A DNA stretch of 64,000 nucleotides from Gracilaria vermiculophylla. Its lineage: Eukaryota; Rhodophyta; Florideophyceae; Gracilariales; Gracilariaceae. The position numbers and the translations under genes are program-made. The notes under the pieces are model-generated. The model made no database searches. It was not told where the DNA came from and saw nothing but the letters and a program-made list of their open reading frames with translations. Positions 11,095-20,580 of the stretch are shown here, piece after piece (within the stretch, counting starts at the first letter, position 1; each line of letters starts with the position of its first letter). The stretch lies in NCBI GenBank assembly GCA_019155205.2, contig JAHNZQ020000181.1, forward strand, positions 499,008-563,007, written 5' to 3'.

Positions 11095-13044
11095 CTAACG
11101 TAAGTAGATGCGTGCCAATCCGCCGACAAACTTTGAAAAATGTTCAGCCTTCATTTCATTAACTTCCGCAATATTATATTTCAATCTGAAAGAATCGTGC
11201 TCATTCAATGAGATGTTCTTTCTAGGGCAAAGTTCATCATTGACAAGCGGCACAACTTTAAGCTCCCACACCCGAAATCTATCACGATTCAGAGTCGAAA
11301 AATCAAACTTCAAGTGATTGAAGACATCATTGTTTCCCGGTTGCCTTCTTTTTCTCTTCGAATCTTTCTTTTCCCCCGAGACCCATTCGCCCCCTAAATT
11401 TTTGAACCGTTCATGTGCTCCGACTACGGCTACACCAGGACAAGCAATACCGTGCAATTCAGAGTCGATGTGCCAATGGTCAAATGCCTCTAGATTGGTT
11501 TTTACTTGTTCTCCAAATCCAGACGTTGCGGAGCTCCCGCGTTCTCGCCGCTGAAACTCTGCATCACCGAAGAGGTCTTCTTCATCCTTCCGCAAGTGCT
11601 GCACAAACACGTACATTTTGAGCTTTGACCATTCCGTGTACAGCATGACCTTCAACTGGTCGTCCGTATTTTCAATTGGAAAGCTGTCCGTCACAGTTGC
11701 CAGAATGATTTCCAACAATTGTACAGCAGTACTAAAGGCAATATCAGCCCATCGCTCGTTTCCAAAGACATACGACTCAATCTCCTTGAGCGAGATGAAC
11801 TCCAACCCCAGCAACTCGGTGGTATTGTGATATGCGACAAGTGCCCCCGACATGCGACCGATGCGCAACTGCAGAGCATACTTGAGAAACACTGTGCGAA
11901 CCATATCGTAAAATTCACGCTCATAGGAATCGGTCTTCCCTCTCAAAAAACGTAGCTTGTGCGACGAGTACTGCAAATAGTTGGCCAGATCGTATCTTAT
12001 CTTCGCCACGGCGCGAGTTTTAACGTCAAACACTTCACCGGTTTGGCCGTTTCGACAATCGATCTGTGCGCGAAGGACAAATTGAGAAGTTTTGGAGTAG
12101 TGGAAAAACTGCTTCTCATCGAGGCATGATCTCACATCAGACTGCCTTTCCCTGCTCTCTTGGCTTTCTGGCGAAATTACATACTTGCGGGCAAATTCCT
12201 CGGGAGGCATCGTGAGCATCCGTTCCATGGAGTGGCCCAAATCGCGTAGAATAGATGGTCCAGAATCGGCTCCAGAATGTGCACTCACGGTGTATAAATT
12301 TCGCTCGGGATGATTTCGGGAGAGCGTAAACGCAACTGGACGGCGGTGATACTTGGAAAAATGGCTGGGCAGATCAGAAAGCTGGTCGGAAAGGCCCCCG
12401 AGTAAGTCGGTGTCGCGATAGTTAGAAAGTAAGTGATACATGGCAGTAATAGCTGGGGAGATAGAACTAGTGCTGCTCGAGTACTTTGCACCCGGCGTGT
12501 CAGCAGCGATGCGATGAAGTGTGGTATCCTCTGACGCGGGAACGTATTCAGGAATGTTCCACCACGCGATGTCGCGGGGTTGAGTAATGTTTCGCACAGA
12601 GTGCTTGTAGTAAAACGAGTGGCGATGTCGATGGGACGGCCACCTCCTATCTTGCCTGTTGGAACGGTTTCGCTTGGTGAGCACCCAGGGAGCCTCAAGG
12701 GGGTACAATCCATCGCCTTTTAAAACCACATCCATTCCGTGTGCCAGCTCTGGAATGATAGCAGGGTCCTGGTCGGTGGGAATCTCTGTTAGAGGCAGGG
12801 CGTTATGCTCTATGTGCGGCCACGACGAAATATCATCACGTGCATGGCCGTACGATTGTCGCTCCGTATACGACGGCTGTTGATTCGCGCGCTCAAGCTT
12901 CCAAGGGGGCGGTCGGCGGTAGCCAAATACGAGCTGGTGGTCATAGCTGGGCGATCTAGCGGAGAGGCGGTGCTGTGCGCGCGAACGGCAGTGACGCGTC
13001 AGCAAGGCGGTTTGGCTGAGACGCGAGGGGCTCCAGGCCGGCAT
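11095..13044 (-). CDS. PET127: Pet127-family mitochondrial RNA-processing protein
   Basis: 649 residues, ATG at 13044. The N-terminus (Ser, Arg, Gln-rich, no acids in the first 30) looks like a mitochondrial presequence. Family blocks in order are VVLKGDGLYPLEAPWVLTK, IPEYVPASED, KYSSSTSSISPAITAMYHLLSN, AQIDCRNG, FDVKTRAVAKIRYDLANY, SYEREFYDMVRTVFLKYALQLRIGRMSGALVAYHNT. These match fungal Pet127, needed for 5' processing and turnover of mitochondrial RNAs; the FDVKTR strand suits the PD-(D/E)XK nuclease fold proposed for the family. A Lys/Arg-rich insertion (KKDSKRKRRQ) lies near residue 575. Divergently placed from eIF2B-gamma with 330 bp between the ATGs. The role here is inferred from homology. 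Confidence 0.85.
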   Translation of the reverse strand: MPAWSPSRLSQTALLTRHCRSRAQHRLSARSPSYDHQLVFGYRRPPPWKLERANQQPSYTERQSYGHARDDISSWPHIEHNALPLTEIPTDQDPAIIPELAHGMDVVLKGDGLYPLEAPWVLTKRNRSNRQDRRWPSHRHRHSFYYKHSVRNITQPRDIAWWNIPEYVPASEDTTLHRIAADTPGAKYSSSTSSISPAITAMYHLLSNYRDTDLLGGLSDQLSDLPSHFSKYHRRPVAFTLSRNHPERNLYTVSAHSGADSGPSILRDLGHSMERMLTMPPEEFARKYVISPESQESRERQSDVRSCLDEKQFFHYSKTSQFVLRAQIDCRNGQTGEVFDVKTRAVAKIRYDLANYLQYSSHKLRFLRGKTDSYEREFYDMVRTVFLKYALQLRIGRMSGALVAYHNTTELLGLEFISLKEIESYVFGNERWADIAFSTAVQLLEIILATVTDSFPIENTDDQLKVMLYTEWSKLKMYVFVQHLRKDEEDLFGDAEFQRRERGSSATSGFGEQVKTNLEAFDHWHIDSELHGIACPGVAVVGAHERFKNLGGEWVSGEKKDSKRKRRQPGNNDVFNHLKFDFSTLNRDRFRVWELKVVPLVNDELCPRKNISLNEHDSFRLKYNIAEVNEMKAEHFSKFVGGLARIYLR

Positions 13045-13374
13045 AAGAGCGTGGTGGGCGTGATCTAAGAGCAGACAGAACTCGCTTTCACGCGGACGGC
13101 ACCGCGCCGATGCTCTATGCTCTGTACCTATGCTTGGATCTTCGAAGGACTGCTCTTTAAGATGCGAGCGCCGTGAATTCCGCTCGGCGTCGGGGACACA
13201 CGGGACAAATCAGAGCGTATACCGCCTTGATTCGGATCCTTATTTTGAATGCATATACTGTATCGGGTTCGGCAACCGAAAACGCTTTACCGCCGGTTCG
13301 AGATTTTAACCACAACGGTTCCGACGACTTAGTACCGCACTCGCCGCGTCTCGTCCTCCCCAACGCTAGCCAAA
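13045..13374. promoter_or_regulatory. Divergent promoter region, PET127 / EIF2B3
   Basis: 330 bp between two ATGs pointing away from each other. The last 80 bp before the EIF2B3 ATG contain GGTTCGG and CCGGTTCGAG words; no TATA box is evident. A tRNA-like B-box at 13291 was checked and rejected. Confidence 0.35.
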
Positions 13375-14748
13375 ATGAACTCGTGTCTACCCCTCACAAC
13401 CCACGCCATTGTGCTAGCCGGCGGAGCCGGCAGTCTCATGTCGCCTCTCCCCAGCAAATCGGCCCCGAAAGCCCTCCTGCCAATCGCCAACCGTCCCATG
13501 CTCTTCTACTCTCTTTTCTCCCTCACTCGAGCAAAAGTCCCATCGGCCACCGTTTTCGTCGCCCCAGAACATCTAAACCAGATACAAAACTATGTTGCGG
13601 ACGTGTTTCCGAAAGACGAACTTGTTCAGGCGCTCCCGTCCCGCCTTAAATGCGACGTAAAGGCGCGCTCGGAACGGAATTACACGGCTGATGCCATTCG
13701 GTGTACGGCCCATACTGACACCCATGCCACTAGCCTTATTGTCATAAGCTCTGACTATGTTGGTGACATTGATCTCGGCCGTCTCATTCAATACCATAAC
13801 GAAACGCTTTCAACTGCCACTGCTGTGCTTATACGGCAGGAATGTCTACCTTCGCAAACTTCGAAACAGAAAGGGAAATCTTCCAAAAAGAGCATTTCAT
13901 CTTCATCCTACGCGGTTACAAACTATGCCCTCTTATCACCAAACCATCGTTTACTAGGTCTTATCAGCCCTACCGATCTCACGTCAAACAAGCTCATTGT
14001 GCGCGCTGCGCTCACTAATCGATATGATTCCATCAAATTATGCTCAGACATTTCTGACCCTCATGTATACATACTCGACAAGCGCACCATTCGTAATGCA
14101 TTACGTCTTTATTCAAACATCACCTCAGTACGCTTCGAGCTTATCCCATATCTTGCCAGACGACAGCACACTTTACAACGTACCGCAGATACATTGGATT
14201 GGCCCTACCCTGGCGAAGAACTCGTGGTCAATGCTCTCGTGTTAGAGGCATCAAGCACGTATGCAAAGAGAGCGAATACTGTCCCTCGTTTCCTCGATGT
14301 TAACATGCAGATCGCAACTGGCTGCCTTAATACCTTTTTAAGTGGTTCTGAGCCGGTACCAGAAAAGCCGAAGAAAGGAAAGAAGAGTGAGAGGAAATTA
14401 CCCTTTGCCGCGGCCGGGGAAAAGGTTTCGGTTTCTCCAGAGTCCAAAGTTGCCGAAAACGTAACAGCGGGTGACCGTACCTCTGTGAAGAAGAGTGTCA
14501 TCGGTCCAAATTGCAAGCTCGGTTCAAACGTAAAGATCAACGGCTGTGTCCTAATGGATGGTGTTACATTAGAGGACGGCGTCAATCTTTCTTCATGCGT
14601 TATATGTTCAAATGCAGTCATTGAAAAAGGGTCAACTCTAAAGCAATGTCGAGTAGCATCAGGTATAACCGTTCCTCCAGATTCCGAAGCGTCTGATAAA
14701 GACTTTCAGGAGGACGTGTACGGACTGGACGATATTGAATTTGTTTAA
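13375..14748 (+). CDS. EIF2B3: Translation initiation factor eIF2B gamma subunit
   Basis: 457 residues. The N-terminal nucleotidyltransferase-like domain begins with HAIVLAGGAGSLMSPL and continues with KALLPIANRPMLFYSL; the GGxGxR arginine of true pyrophosphorylases is replaced, as expected for a non-catalytic relative. A middle segment includes the AVTNYALLSPNHRLLGL strand set. After a Lys/Ser linker (residues about 325-365) the C-terminus is a left-handed beta helix of hexapeptide repeats (VIGPNCKLGSNVKINGCVLMD), ending in an acidic tail (YGLDDIEFV). It would join eIF2B, the exchange factor for eIF2, in the cytosol. ATG context is CAAAATGA. The first Met is the only one before the conserved strand. 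Confidence 0.9.
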   Translation: MNSCLPLTTHAIVLAGGAGSLMSPLPSKSAPKALLPIANRPMLFYSLFSLTRAKVPSATVFVAPEHLNQIQNYVADVFPKDELVQALPSRLKCDVKARSERNYTADAIRCTAHTDTHATSLIVISSDYVGDIDLGRLIQYHNETLSTATAVLIRQECLPSQTSKQKGKSSKKSISSSSYAVTNYALLSPNHRLLGLISPTDLTSNKLIVRAALTNRYDSIKLCSDISDPHVYILDKRTIRNALRLYSNITSVRFELIPYLARRQHTLQRTADTLDWPYPGEELVVNALVLEASSTYAKRANTVPRFLDVNMQIATGCLNTFLSGSEPVPEKPKKGKKSERKLPFAAAGEKVSVSPESKVAENVTAGDRTSVKKSVIGPNCKLGSNVKINGCVLMDGVTLEDGVNLSSCVICSNAVIEKGSTLKQCRVASGITVPPDSEASDKDFQEDVYGLDDIEFV

Positions 14749-15075
14749 TTGATGTTGCACAATGCCGACTTTTCCTTGTCTGCCCTTTGACAGCTTCAAT
14801 GCATATCATACGGTACCCACTTTTCATCTATTCTGTTAAAGTTCTGTCGTAGTGTTTCACGACCTCTCACGAGGTGACGCGCTGCTGCAGATCTGCTGTC
14901 ATTGGTTACGGAAAGTGAGTCACTGACCCCAAACCCGATTAGCCTAGAGTCAAAGAGCCCAAAAGTCTCAAGAGTCAATTACTTCAAGCCATGACTAGAA
15001 GATTTCTGTGTACTTTGAGTTGAATACTTCATTTCGCAACGTGAAGGGAGCCACCTTTTACATGGGTCATGCTGC
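14749..15075. terminator. Convergent 3' intergenic region
   Basis: 327 bp between the stops of EIF2B3 (+) and the first FAS1-Hog gene (-). It should hold both polyadenylation regions. No gene or repeat was seen and no individual poly(A) signal could be singled out. Confidence 0.3.
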
Positions 15076-17034
15076 TCAAAAGAGCCACGTTCTGAGGTTC
15101 TTCCACTTGGGGCACCCATTGTATAGAAGGCCACCTATGGGTTCTTTGGTAATACCCAATCGCACCGGTAATCGGAGTACTTCAAGGATTGGGTGTGCTA
15201 TCCAATAGGGAAGAGCATTAGTGTACGTCGATACGACGATTCTTCCGACGACAATGTCACCGTGAAGAGTGTGCGGAGCATACAGGCCATATCTATGGAC
15301 CCTTGATATCCTGGCTACTTTGGAAGGTCCATCAAGCGTACGGAGTCTGTCACCCACCTCAACTCTTTCTGCAACGACCAACCGTTCGTTTGCGTAGATG
15401 TAGTGCTCAGGGGAAAGCTCAACTGTGTGGTTGTTAACTGATTCTATACGAACGAACGGATATAATCCTACCGGGGTTCTGTGGGTAAACATATATACTG
15501 CGCTTGATTGTGACTCACAGGACATGACACGATGACCAGCTTGAAGATCTTGTACTTGAATATCTTTCCCGTGAGATAAATGAACGACGGCATTCCTTGG
15601 GAAGCATGCGAAAATGTCTAGAGTACCTTCAATATCAAAAGTCTCTTGTGGGCTTCCTTCGAGAAGGGAAGAAAAGCTTTCTTCAGGAATTGTACTGCTC
15701 TCTACGAAGTGCCCTTCTATGATAGCTGTGCTTTCACGAGACGGCGCAGCAGGATCAATGTCGAAATTGAAATTAGGCAGCGTTGAGGGCGAAAGTTCTT
15801 CAAAATATGGACTCGGCCCAGTCGAGAATAGGTCTAAATGAGTGGGGTCGGGTTCAGATGGGTCCGTCGATTTCAAATTTGATGAAACATCAGTTGGAAG
15901 TACTGGAAGAAGTGATGGTTGCACAGTTTGTGTTAGGAATTCCGAGTCTGGTACGTATTCCTCCAACAAAGTCGGAAAGGGCCTGGCGCTCACGTTGTCA
16001 TCCAATGAAGGTGATGAATCGACGTTATAGTCAAAAGTCTCGTACGGAAAAGGGCTCAAAATGACAGGTTCATTCAGGTTCCAAGAAGGTATGAAGTGCG
16101 GGGTAGGTTCTGGGGAATCATTCACTTCTGAGCTCTGCGTTTCTGATGGAGTACCCAAGTATTCAAAATCCCACGACGGCAAGGGTAGATGAGAGGGGAC
16201 AGAAACGGGATCCAATGTGGGTTTGTTTATATCAATAGGACCAACCTTCGGGTGTTCCCCATATTCTTCGTGACTTTCAGTATGCATGGTCGGTGCGACA
16301 AGACCGTCGATGGTCTTCAAATCGTCGTATTCCGGCGAATAAAGTGGCTCTTCTGAATGTTCTAGACAAGGAATGTCTTCATCTTGCCTTTTCAGCCGTT
16401 CTTCTGGTTGTGCCAATGGTTTAGCAAAGAGAACTCTGTTGATGACGTGAATGTATCCATTTGATGTGCATATGTCCAGCATTTCTGGTACAAGTTCTGC
16501 ATCTGGGAGCTCAAGATTTCCGTCAATAAGTCGAAGTCCAATGCGGTGCAAGGGAAGTCCAGAGTCCCATGTTTCAAACGATGTTTTTTCTAAGACCATT
16601 GTGGAATTCATGCTCGGAGCAACAATGTGGTACAGAGGCATATTGAAGAGGTATTCGATCGGGTTCTCATATCGTCTTGATAGGTTGGAGATAAGATATT
16701 CGTAACATTCATACTCGTCATTTCCTCTGTAACCTAAATCTTGAGCCGTACGCACTATGGCGTCGTCGTTGGGAGCAAATAATGTGATTCCACCTGCATT
16801 GCTGGTGTTTAAAAGTCCCTCGTTGTTTCCAGCGGCTAGAAGATTTGCTAGAATATTGAAATTGGATCCGTTCTTGTCGAAATTAGCTGTGGGAGATAAG
16901 TTTTCGCTGACTACAATATCGAAGATCGTTTTGTTGTGACAGTCATCTCGTAACAGCTGAGGAACGCCTTTTGCGCTCAACAAGATGAAAAGAAAAGATA
17001 GAAAACGTAGTACTGCAGACAAGCAGGTAAACAT
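15076..17034 (-). CDS. Secreted FAS1 domain protein with C-terminal hedgehog-type Hint (Hog) domain
   Basis: 652 residues. A signal peptide (about 1-23, LRFLSFLFILLS core) leads to one fasciclin-like FAS1 domain (about 30-205, with ITLFAPNDDAI and YHIVAPSMNST). A long acidic Pro/Ser/Thr linker follows (about 215-475), then a Hint domain starting at Cys477 (ACFPRNAVVHL). It keeps the hedgehog CFP start, a SPEH version of the TxxH block (His544), and YAPHTLHGDIVV...VSTYT. About 45 more residues resemble the segment after Hint in hedgehog proteins. Hint domains self-cleave through an N-S acyl shift at the Cys, so the FAS1 part may be released or modified (inference). Many N-linked sites (NxS/T) occur in the FAS1 part. 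It is a head-to-tail paralogue of the gene at 18011-19369. Confidence 0.82.
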   Translation of the reverse strand: MFTCLSAVLRFLSFLFILLSAKGVPQLLRDDCHNKTIFDIVVSENLSPTANFDKNGSNFNILANLLAAGNNEGLLNTSNAGGITLFAPNDDAIVRTAQDLGYRGNDEYECYEYLISNLSRRYENPIEYLFNMPLYHIVAPSMNSTMVLEKTSFETWDSGLPLHRIGLRLIDGNLELPDAELVPEMLDICTSNGYIHVINRVLFAKPLAQPEERLKRQDEDIPCLEHSEEPLYSPEYDDLKTIDGLVAPTMHTESHEEYGEHPKVGPIDINKPTLDPVSVPSHLPLPSWDFEYLGTPSETQSSEVNDSPEPTPHFIPSWNLNEPVILSPFPYETFDYNVDSSPSLDDNVSARPFPTLLEEYVPDSEFLTQTVQPSLLPVLPTDVSSNLKSTDPSEPDPTHLDLFSTGPSPYFEELSPSTLPNFNFDIDPAAPSRESTAIIEGHFVESSTIPEESFSSLLEGSPQETFDIEGTLDIFACFPRNAVVHLSHGKDIQVQDLQAGHRVMSCESQSSAVYMFTHRTPVGLYPFVRIESVNNHTVELSPEHYIYANERLVVAERVEVGDRLRTLDGPSKVARISRVHRYGLYAPHTLHGDIVVGRIVVSTYTNALPYWIAHPILEVLRLPVRLGITKEPIGGLLYNGCPKWKNLRTWLF

Positions 17035-18010
17035 ATTGTTTGCTCCCTCACAACAAATCTGAACATCGCCGGAAGCATTGAGTCTTAGTGTTCACTTTTA
17101 ACGGGAACAATCTAGTGAAGAATGAGCAGATTTCGAATACACACGGCAGTCACGCAAGACGCTTTGGTGCTGTTTGAAAGGATATTTTTGGGTTGTTTGA
17201 AATGAACACATGGGAGCCCGACCGGAAGAATGAGTGGACGTTGATGCTTGAAGTTAAAAGGTGAAAGTAAGACTATCGACGATGGTTGCTAACTTTTCCC
17301 AAGAAACTGCAGTTTTAAAATTCTCTCGTGACACCCCATTTGCCCTCGGATGTTGCATCTCTGCGCACCCGAGTTGTTAGTCCCTCGTTATTGCCTATTC
17401 AATAGCGTGACGTATGGCGCTTCAATGCGTCCATTTATTGAAAACCCACGATGGCCTTAAAGCACTCCAACGTGTGAAGCTATAAATGTCAAAGATTAAA
17501 TCTTGCCGGATGAGGTTCGCTGACAAGGGAAGTGCGAGAATTAAAACATACCAAAAGATTCTGAGGTTGGCAGACTTAAACATGCCTATCTGGAAACGTT
17601 ATGTTCTCTGCGAGGTATTCCCCACGGTCAGAATTTCCAATCCTGGGCAGGATTAGTCCAAGTGCGAATATGTGCTTGCGCATGCGAACACATCCCTCTG
17701 CATTAGCTTCCAATCTTACTTTTCAGTGTTATGTAATGTGAGATTGCGATGATGCAGGGGATTCAACCGCCCCCAAACGACGCGACGGCTTAGAAACGGA
17801 AAAAAAACCCAGCTCCCCCTTCATACACGAAACTACTGATTTCTACCACGACTAATACGATTCGATGACAGCTGTCTACGATATCGGCTTAGCAGCAAGG
17901 TAGGGTCGTTTTCCAAGGTCGTTTTCCAAGGCCCCCGATTCCTGGAAGCTTCCACCAGGTATCTCTTTGCAATTAATCCTGTGGTACGCTCCTGGGCAGT
18001 CTCTGAGATG
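17035..18010. promoter_or_regulatory. Spacer between the two FAS1-Hog genes
   Basis: 976 bp containing the upstream region of the first FAS1-Hog gene and the 3' flank of the second. A short direct repeat GTCGTTTTCCAAG occurs twice in tandem near 17905-17931. The base composition changes from about 47% GC on the left to GC-rich past 18.0 kb. No gene seen. Confidence 0.3.
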
Positions 18011-19369
18011 TCAACCCCACGAGAAGGGTAAGCCAGATGGCAACCAGGATGACACCCGAGGCGCACCTGAGTACAACAGACTTCCAAAGGGTTCAAGCGA
18101 GAGGCGAGAGTTCACCGCATATCGCAGCGGCGCGAGCGCCGAATGGGCCAGTATGGGCGCGACTGCCGTAGTGTACGTCGATGCCACAACGCCGTTGATG
18201 ACAATGTCGCCGTGCAAAGTGTGCGGCGCCACGAGCCCCGTAGCTCTGACGTTGCGCAGGCGTCGAACGCGGGACGGGCCGTGCACGGTTCGCAGCCAGT
18301 CGCCCTCGTTCACGGTGGCGGCGGCCACGCTTCGGCCGTTGGCATAGATGTAGTGGCCCGGCGTGAGCTCGATGGTGTGGTTGTGCTCCGACGTGACCTG
18401 AATGAAACTGTGCACACCGTGCAACTCTCTGTGTGAGAATAGATACACGTTGCTGCTTGCGTGCTCCGAAACCAGTACCTGATGGCCCGCTCGAAGCGTG
18501 GAGAGTGGCACGGCGACGCCACGGCGCAGGTACACGGTGGAGGACGACGGAAAACAGGCAGCTGTGGGCCCACTTGCCGGTATCGGGGTTGCCGACGGGG
18601 ACGGCGTGGCGGATTTGGCGAGCTTGGGCGTTGAAGAGGGAGTGGTAGACACGGAGGGGGCCGGTGCGGTAGAGATGGAGGACGAGGCGGAAGGGAGCGG
18701 CTGGGCTGCATCGGGCTTCAAGGGGAGCGAGGAAAAGGACGGGAAGAGCATTCGATCTACGACGACAACAAAGCCATTGAACGGCTGGGTGGTGGGCTGA
18801 CTTGGCGGGGCAAAGGCGATTTCTGCATTTGCAAGGCGGGGGTCGTTGTGCTGGAGACGCGTGACGACGAGGTTGAGCGGTTGCTGAGCAAGAGTGTTGA
18901 AGTTGAACGATCCCAGCTCGAGAACGGATTGAAACGAGTAGGCGCCGGACACAATGTGATAGTTCAACCACAGCTCGAGTGCCTTGGTCGGGTTCTCGTA
19001 GCGTTGAGCCCAGTTGGACGTGAGGGAGAAAAACGCGTGTTGCTCGGTGTTGACGGGGGTGGGTGCGACGGTGGTGTTGGCCGACAGCGCAACAAGGTCG
19101 TTGGCCGTCTGGGCGCACGCCAGGTCGTTGGGAAGGAAGACGGTGATGTCGGTGCGGGTGTGTAGCACGGTCTTGACGGAGGGCACAAGCTCGACGAGGG
19201 CGCGGAAGACGTCAAAATCCCACGGGTCGGTGTCAAATCGATTGGTGATGTCGCCTCCGTGTCCGCGGATGAGATCCCAGATGGACGTGCGGGCAGGAGG
19301 CGGAGGTTGTGCGTGCGCTGCGCACGAGAGGAGGAGCAAAACGAGGAGTACAAGGAGGAACGACGGCAT
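18011..19369 (-). CDS. Second secreted FAS1-Hog (hedgehog-type Hint) protein
   Basis: 452 residues. Signal peptide (LLVLLVLLLLSCAAHA, about 1-20), FAS1 domain (about 28-205, ITVFLPNDLACAQTANDL and LNYHIVSGAY), a short Ser/Pro/Thr linker (about 215-270) and a Hint domain from Cys272 (ACFPSSSTVYL). The TxxH block is TPGH (His339), followed by VAPHTLHGDIVINGVVASTYT and LAHSALAPLRY, both close to the hedgehog Hog pattern, then a C-terminal LLYSGAP region shared with its paralogue. The Hint parts of both proteins run from Cys to His over the same 68 residues without a gap. The linker here is about 200 residues shorter, and the DNA is far more GC-rich, than in the gene at 15076-17034. Extracellular or cell-wall location is inferred from the signal peptide. 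Confidence 0.85.
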   Translation of the reverse strand: MPSFLLVLLVLLLLSCAAHAQPPPPARTSIWDLIRGHGGDITNRFDTDPWDFDVFRALVELVPSVKTVLHTRTDITVFLPNDLACAQTANDLVALSANTTVAPTPVNTEQHAFFSLTSNWAQRYENPTKALELWLNYHIVSGAYSFQSVLELGSFNFNTLAQQPLNLVVTRLQHNDPRLANAEIAFAPPSQPTTQPFNGFVVVVDRMLFPSFSSLPLKPDAAQPLPSASSSISTAPAPSVSTTPSSTPKLAKSATPSPSATPIPASGPTAACFPSSSTVYLRRGVAVPLSTLRAGHQVLVSEHASSNVYLFSHRELHGVHSFIQVTSEHNHTIELTPGHYIYANGRSVAAATVNEGDWLRTVHGPSRVRRLRNVRATGLVAPHTLHGDIVINGVVASTYTTAVAPILAHSALAPLRYAVNSRLSLEPFGSLLYSGAPRVSSWLPSGLPFSWG

Positions 19370-20580
19370 GTGGAAAGTTAGAGAATGCGGGCGTGGAGCG
19401 GGAGCGGAAACATGTCAGAGGACATGCTAAGCGGGTGTTTCGGGGGTGGGCAGGTGTATGATAGGAGATGACGGGTGCGGACAGAGGTGGACGGGGGCGG
19501 GCGACGAGAGCGGGAGGATGGAATGGGGCGTATAACAACGGCGCAGGTGGTGGTGGGGAGGAGGGTGGCTTGACATCGGCGGCGTTTAAACATGGCGCAG
19601 CCAAACTGGAAGCTGGGTGCGTCGCGGCCAAGCAACTTGGGCGCGGAGCATACAGCGCGCGGTTTTGGCGGTGGCTCGGCGGATTTTGAGGGACGTTGGA
19701 CGCGGACAACGGCCGAGAACAAGTTTATCTATAATCACCAACGAGCGGCGCTCGCCGCAGACGTCGCGATGTAAAGGCGTGTGCGGCGCGCGATGGCGGT
19801 GGACTGACGCGACGCACCGCCGTGCGGCGGCTCTCGCTCACCAGTGGCTCCGTGGAACGGCGGCGGCTGCGCGGCGGCTACACGTGAACACGCGCGCCGA
19901 GGTCCGCGCCATGCGCGCCATGCGCACCATGCGCACCATGCGCAACATGCGTCACCTTCGCGCCGCCGCAACGGTCAGCGAACGCTAGTCCGCCCAAGCC
20001 CTTCACCCACTAACGCCTATAATGATCATATCGGCCGGCGCACCCGCACCCTAAGTCTTATTTATCGGTTGCGCTCTCCGCGCTGCGCCCCCGTCTCGCA
20101 AACCGTCTCGTGTGCGGCGTTGTCGGACATCGTCAGCTCGAAACGCGCGTAGTGGGTGCGCAACGGGACGGACGGCGCAGAGTATCGTGCGGCGCGGGGA
20201 CGTGGCGCGGTGCGATCGCCAGAGGCACTCGTCCAGCCACCAGTGAAGAACAGACTCTCGCGTCTGCTTCTTCCCTGCACCTGGCCGTGAGGCCGGCGGT
20301 CCTGTCGGTTCTGATAGGGTACTCTGAGAGATTCGCGCACCTCCGAGGTGCCAGCAAGGTGCGTGGTGCACTTTAGAGCGAGGGCGTGGAGTACTTTAAA
20401 CTACAGCAGCCTGTGTCTGCCACATCGTGCCTCTCACAAGCGCACCTTGCCGAGATCCTTCCCTCGAGAAGCCATCTCCATTCCTCTGCTCCCTGACCGT
20501 AAACGGCTGCGCGTGTCAGCGTCACGGTGCAACCCCGTTTAGGAGGCGAGCTGTGCGCTGCGCCGCTGAGGCGACACCAC
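19370..20580. promoter_or_regulatory. Divergent upstream region, FAS1-Hog 2 / unknown membrane protein
   Basis: About 1.2 kb, GC-rich, between divergent genes. Open frames here are short or lack recognisable content. A CACGTG lies at 19881-19886 and a nine-base tandem repeat at 19906-19950. No RNA gene seen. Confidence 0.3.
19906..19950 (+). repeat. Tandem 9-bp repeat, five copies
   Basis: Five consecutive units of GCRMCATGC (GCGCCATGC twice, GCACCATGC twice, GCAACATGC once), each with a GCATG core. It lies in the upstream region of two divergent genes. Confidence 0.8.

Noticed and set aside
13285..13320. tRNA-like B-box GGTTCGAG before EIF2B3
   Set aside because: The flanking bases do not form a T-stem and no A-box or acceptor stem is found at the right distance.
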